A stretch of 64,000 nucleotides of DNA from PHAA01 sp964457945 (GTDB taxonomy: Bacteria; Bacillota; Syntrophomonadia; Syntrophomonadales; Syntrophomonadaceae), in the NCBI GenBank assembly GCA_964457945.1, contig CAYWFX010000001.1, positions 190,867 through 254,866 of the forward strand. The letters are read 5' to 3'. A model generated the notes under the pieces. It had not been told where the DNA came from and ran no database searches. It saw nothing but the letters and a program-made list of their open reading frames with translations. Every line of letters starts with the position of its first letter. The stretch's first letter is position 1. The position numbers were made by a program, and so were the translations under genes. Shown in pieces: positions 61,395-64,000 of the stretch.

Positions 61395-62918
61395 TTATTC
61401 GGGAAGCCATACCTTAAATGTACATCCTTCTCCCTCTTGACTGACAACACTAATGTTCCCGCCATGGGCATCTACTATGGCTTTCGTTATCGATAAGCCT
61501 AAACCAGCACCGCCATATTTGCGGGTTCGGGAGGAATCGCTCCGGTAAAAACGATCAAAAACGTGAGGCAAATGCATAGCACTGATCCCTAATCCGTTAT
61601 CTTGAACTGACAATTGCACCCCATTGTCAGTTTTAATTAATGATATTTGTATATGACCTTTCTCAGGATCTGTATAATGTACTGCATTATGAAACAAATT
61701 TAAAATCACTTGTTTCATTTGATCGGTATCATATTTGCATTTAAGATCTGTTTCAATACATAAGCTGAGTTTTCTATTCCCAGCCAATATATGTAACTGG
61801 GGTTCCATTTCCCGGATAACAGTATCCAAAGAACCTTCTTTTAGCTCAATATGAGGCGCGCGGTCCAGTTTGCTTAAGAGAAGCAGGTCGTGCACTAATT
61901 TATTAAGGCGAAGCGATTCACTATGCATACTTTTTAACGATTTATCCAATTGATCAGGTTGATTGACAGCTCCGCGGAGCAACACTTCTAAAAACCCATG
62001 AATAGAGGTTAAGGGCGTCCGAAGCTCATGAGAAGCGTCGGCTATAAAACGGCGCATCTGTTCTTTGGTTTCTCTTTCGGCTTCAAAGGAACCTTCCAAG
62101 CGCTCCAGCATTCCGTTAAATGATTCTGCCAAACGATCAATTTCCATCTGTCCTTGCATGGTTGTAAAACGCCTGTCCAAATTACCGGCATCGATTTGTT
62201 CCGCAGTATCTACCATGTTGGATAAGGGCACCAGAGTTCTCTTAAGTACCGGAAGGAAACCCAGCAATCCTAACAACAGGGCAATCAGGGAAAGTAAAAA
62301 AAACATGAGTAATTGACGAATTAGCAACTCCTTAAGCGGGGCCGTTAAAGTGCTTATTTGTACCAGGCCAAGCAGTTTATGTTCGGGAAATGAAATAACC
62401 GGTTGTAAAACGACTAATTGCTCATCTCCCCCGTTATTAACTATTTTGTAGCTCGGTCCCGGTCTGCCAGGTTTACCAGGTTTACCAAGCTTTGGTCCAG
62501 ATGGGTCTGGTTTGTTTGGTTGACTATTTAAGAGGTTTAGATACTCATTCGTATCCAATCGTGGAGTATTAATGTTGTCATTAATGTAGTCAGGGCCATT
62601 AAACAATACCGAATAGTTACCTTGTAGATCAATAAACGCCAAGTTGGCTTCAGGAATAAAAATGCGGGGTGGTGCGCTTGGGCTGCTATCGGAGTTAGTG
62701 GCAATCTGGCTCCAAGTATCTGAGGAAACCGACATGATCTGGCTCTCTAAGCTGTCAGCTTTGTTTCTATAAATAACTTCTTGCATAAAAACATACTGCA
62801 AGAGGCCAACGAGTACCAGCAATCCTGCCAATATGAGCAGGGAACGGGATAATAGTTGCAGTCGCAATGACTTAGGAAAGAAAAAAGCCTTGGATAGTAT
62901 ACGTTCCTTTTGGTTCAT
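61395..62918 (-). CDS. Sensor histidine kinase of the surface-glycan two-component system
   Basis: 507 aa. Two membrane helices (about 22-45 and 203-225) enclose an extracellular sensor (about 46-200). Residues 138-156 of that sensor are a collagen-like Pro-Gly stretch. HAMP about 227-280; H-box ADASHELRTPLTS with phospho-His at about 297; ATPase boxes NLFHNAVHYTD, DNGLGISAMHLPHVF and GGAGLGLSI. The start overlaps the regulator stop by 4 nt, so the pair is co-translated. Confidence 0.92.
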   Translation of the reverse strand: MNQKERILSKAFFFPKSLRLQLLSRSLLILAGLLVLVGLLQYVFMQEVIYRNKADSLESQIMSVSSDTWSQIATNSDSSPSAPPRIFIPEANLAFIDLQGNYSVLFNGPDYINDNINTPRLDTNEYLNLLNSQPNKPDPSGPKLGKPGKPGRPGPSYKIVNNGGDEQLVVLQPVISFPEHKLLGLVQISTLTAPLKELLIRQLLMFFLLSLIALLLGLLGFLPVLKRTLVPLSNMVDTAEQIDAGNLDRRFTTMQGQMEIDRLAESFNGMLERLEGSFEAERETKEQMRRFIADASHELRTPLTSIHGFLEVLLRGAVNQPDQLDKSLKSMHSESLRLNKLVHDLLLLSKLDRAPHIELKEGSLDTVIREMEPQLHILAGNRKLSLCIETDLKCKYDTDQMKQVILNLFHNAVHYTDPEKGHIQISLIKTDNGVQLSVQDNGLGISAMHLPHVFDRFYRSDSSRTRKYGGAGLGLSITKAIVDAHGGNISVVSQEGEGCTFKVWLPE

Positions 62919-63598
62919 GACAGATCAACCCGGTAGCCTGATCCTCTCAGGGTGCGTATTAACTGATGGTCTTTGTCGTTTAGCTTATCCCGCAATGAAC
63001 GAATATACACCTCCACAATATTTTGCTCTCCACCAAAATCATAGCCCCATACTTTATCTAAAATCATTGTTTTACTTAGAACCAATCCATGATTGAGAAT
63101 TAAATATTTAAGAAGTTCATATTCCGTTGGCGAAAGCTCTAACACCCGGTTTTTGTATTTGATTTCCTTGCGGCGGTCATCAATGTTAAAAGGCCCGATC
63201 ACGACTTCCCCAAAAAGGTTGGGAAATTGATTGCGGATTCTGGCATAGATTCTGGCCAGTAACTCTTCAAAGCTAAATGGTTTCACCATGTAATCGTCAG
63301 CCCCGATCCTAAGGCCCTTCACCCGATCATCCACTTCATCTCTAGCAGTCAGCATTATTACCGCTACATGCTCTGTTTTTTTCAGCATTCGGCACACTTC
63401 GAAACCGTCCATACCAGGCATCATTACATCGAGTATAACGACATGGGGTTGGAATTGCCTTATCAGAGTAATGGCGGTCATACCATCCTGGGCAGTCTGC
63501 ACATAAAATCCTTCATTTTGCAGGCCAATTTCTAAAAATTGCAGTATATTTGGTTCATCATCAACTATTAATATTTTAATTCCTTTTAATGGTTGCAT
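62915..63598 (-). CDS. OmpR/PhoB-family response regulator
   Basis: 227 aa. Receiver domain with D57 (VVILDVMMPGMDG), an acidic pair near 13-14, the Thr in IMLTARDEVDDR and the Lys in DYMVKPFSFEELLAR. The winged-helix output (about 130-225) has ELSPTEYELLKYLI, ILDKVWGYDFGGEQNIVEVY and the LRGSGYRVD end. It should bind the CTGAA repeats found before its own gene and before the glycosyltransferase operon. Confidence 0.94.
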   Translation of the reverse strand: MQPLKGIKILIVDDEPNILQFLEIGLQNEGFYVQTAQDGMTAITLIRQFQPHVVILDVMMPGMDGFEVCRMLKKTEHVAVIMLTARDEVDDRVKGLRIGADDYMVKPFSFEELLARIYARIRNQFPNLFGEVVIGPFNIDDRRKEIKYKNRVLELSPTEYELLKYLILNHGLVLSKTMILDKVWGYDFGGEQNIVEVYIRSLRDKLNDKDHQLIRTLRGSGYRVDLS

Positions 63599-63652
63599 TC
63601 CTCATCTACCGCCTTCAGTGTGGTCTTATTGAATATAGTATCCGGGACGTAA

Positions 63653-63690
63653 CTGAACCCGTACTGAATGAAAGCTGAAAATTTGTTGAA
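63653..63690. promoter_or_regulatory. CTGAA repeats on an 11-bp lattice before the regulator gene
   Basis: CTGAA begins at 63653, 63664 and 63675, with a one-base variant TTGAA at 63686: four steps on an exact 11-bp period, 55-90 bp upstream of the response regulator start. Same motif and orientation as at 61185-61245. Confidence 0.72.
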
Positions 63691-63744
63691 TATGCTCAAT
63701 TAACATAATTATCATTTTCCAATGATGAATATAACTTGTTGAAA

Positions 63745-63870
63745 AAAATAGTTCTTTTAGGAACGGAGATATAATAACTGCGATTCTTTAGCGAGGGATT
63801 TTCTCGCAACAAGGCGGAGAAATTAGGCATACTCGATGTTTTCCGATTGAAGACAACGCAGTATTGCTAT
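63745..63870. other. Unassigned segment, possible dispersed repeat or gene remnant
   Basis: Shows a short hairpin (GCGAG/CTCGC at 63791-63807). On the minus strand there is an open frame reading NRKTSSMPNFSALLRENPSL, a peptide I associate, without certainty, with a recurrent short hypothetical in Bacillota genomes. No start or ribosome site. The rest of 63599-64000 has a 7-bp inverted repeat (TCACTCC/GGAGTGA, 63930-63968) and no gene. Confidence 0.3.
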
Positions 63871-64000
63871 AAAGTATTTGCTTAAAATTGATAAATTATT
63901 ATATTGCCATTCCTTAGTAAATAAGTATATCACTCCTAGGATTTAATTATAATGCTCCCAGGGAGTGAGACACATAAAACTAAAAAATAAGCTAAACTAT

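Noticed and set aside
1..64000. tRNA, rRNA, CRISPR arrays, transposases, prophage genes
   Set aside because: Looked for characteristic sequences and gene products while reading; none seen, though an unaided search for tRNA is not exhaustive.

Overview
The window looks like a chromosomal segment of an anaerobic, spore-forming, motile Bacillota of the class Clostridia. The evidence is low-to-moderate G+C, very strong Shine-Dalgarno sequences, frequent TTG starts, a Tlp-type spore protein gene, copper-amine-oxidase-stalk cell-wall enzymes, a complete chemotaxis core, and an acyl-CoA dehydrogenase/ETF/FixCX/CoA-transferase cluster under a sigma-54 promoter. The last point resembles syntrophic fatty-acid oxidisers such as Syntrophomonadaceae. 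The genus is inference. No rRNA, tRNA, CRISPR array, intact insertion sequence or prophage was seen.

Layout. 1-4.6 kb: a minus-strand chemotaxis operon cheY-cheA-cheW-mcp; the receptor is soluble, has HAMP-like repeats and is cut by the window edge. 4.8-10.9 kb: a secreted glucosaminidase, an MFS exporter, an HxlR regulator with an FMN-binding split-barrel protein, a small HTH-like protein, and a MarR regulator followed by a PspF-like sigma-54 activator, both with the same operator motif. 11.2-16.7 kb: two minus-strand units of acyl-CoA/acetate metabolism (TetR, thioesterase, Fe-S flavoprotein; then a FabK/nitronate monooxygenase-like enzyme, CoA-transferase and acetate permease). 17.0-22.0 kb: a recent tandem duplication of a FIST-PAS histidine kinase. 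22.4-35.9 kb: peptidase T, a DUF445 protein, amtB-glnK behind a leader with two intrinsic terminators, a c-di-AMP (ydaO) riboswitch with its terminator in front of dapB, an S4-domain protein, an ECF sigma/anti-sigma pair, a DUF4153 membrane protein, two-subunit serine dehydratase and an amidase.

36.1-47.1 kb: the metabolic core. CoA-transferase, two acyl-CoA dehydrogenases, FixC, FixX, EtfB and EtfA form one minus-strand unit. A near-consensus -24/-12 promoter lies upstream with an inverted-repeat activator site, next to the gene of a GAF-PAS-AAA-Fis sigma-54 activator. Electrons from acyl-CoA oxidation would pass through EtfAB to the FixCX branch. 47.3-53.2 kb: an ABC exporter and pyruvate carboxylase, the latter apparently starting at ATT. 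53.5-56.4 kb: a secreted SPRY/FnIII protein, a possible 5' fossil of an AraC regulator, an RluA-type pseudouridine synthase and tlp.

56.5-63.6 kb: a surface-glycosylation block (galE, gtrA, GT2, GT39 family) and the two-component system expected to control it. CTGAA repeats on an 11-bp lattice occur both upstream of the regulator gene and upstream of the glycosyltransferase operon. That is direct sequence evidence for autoregulation plus target control. The last 400 bases hold no clear gene.
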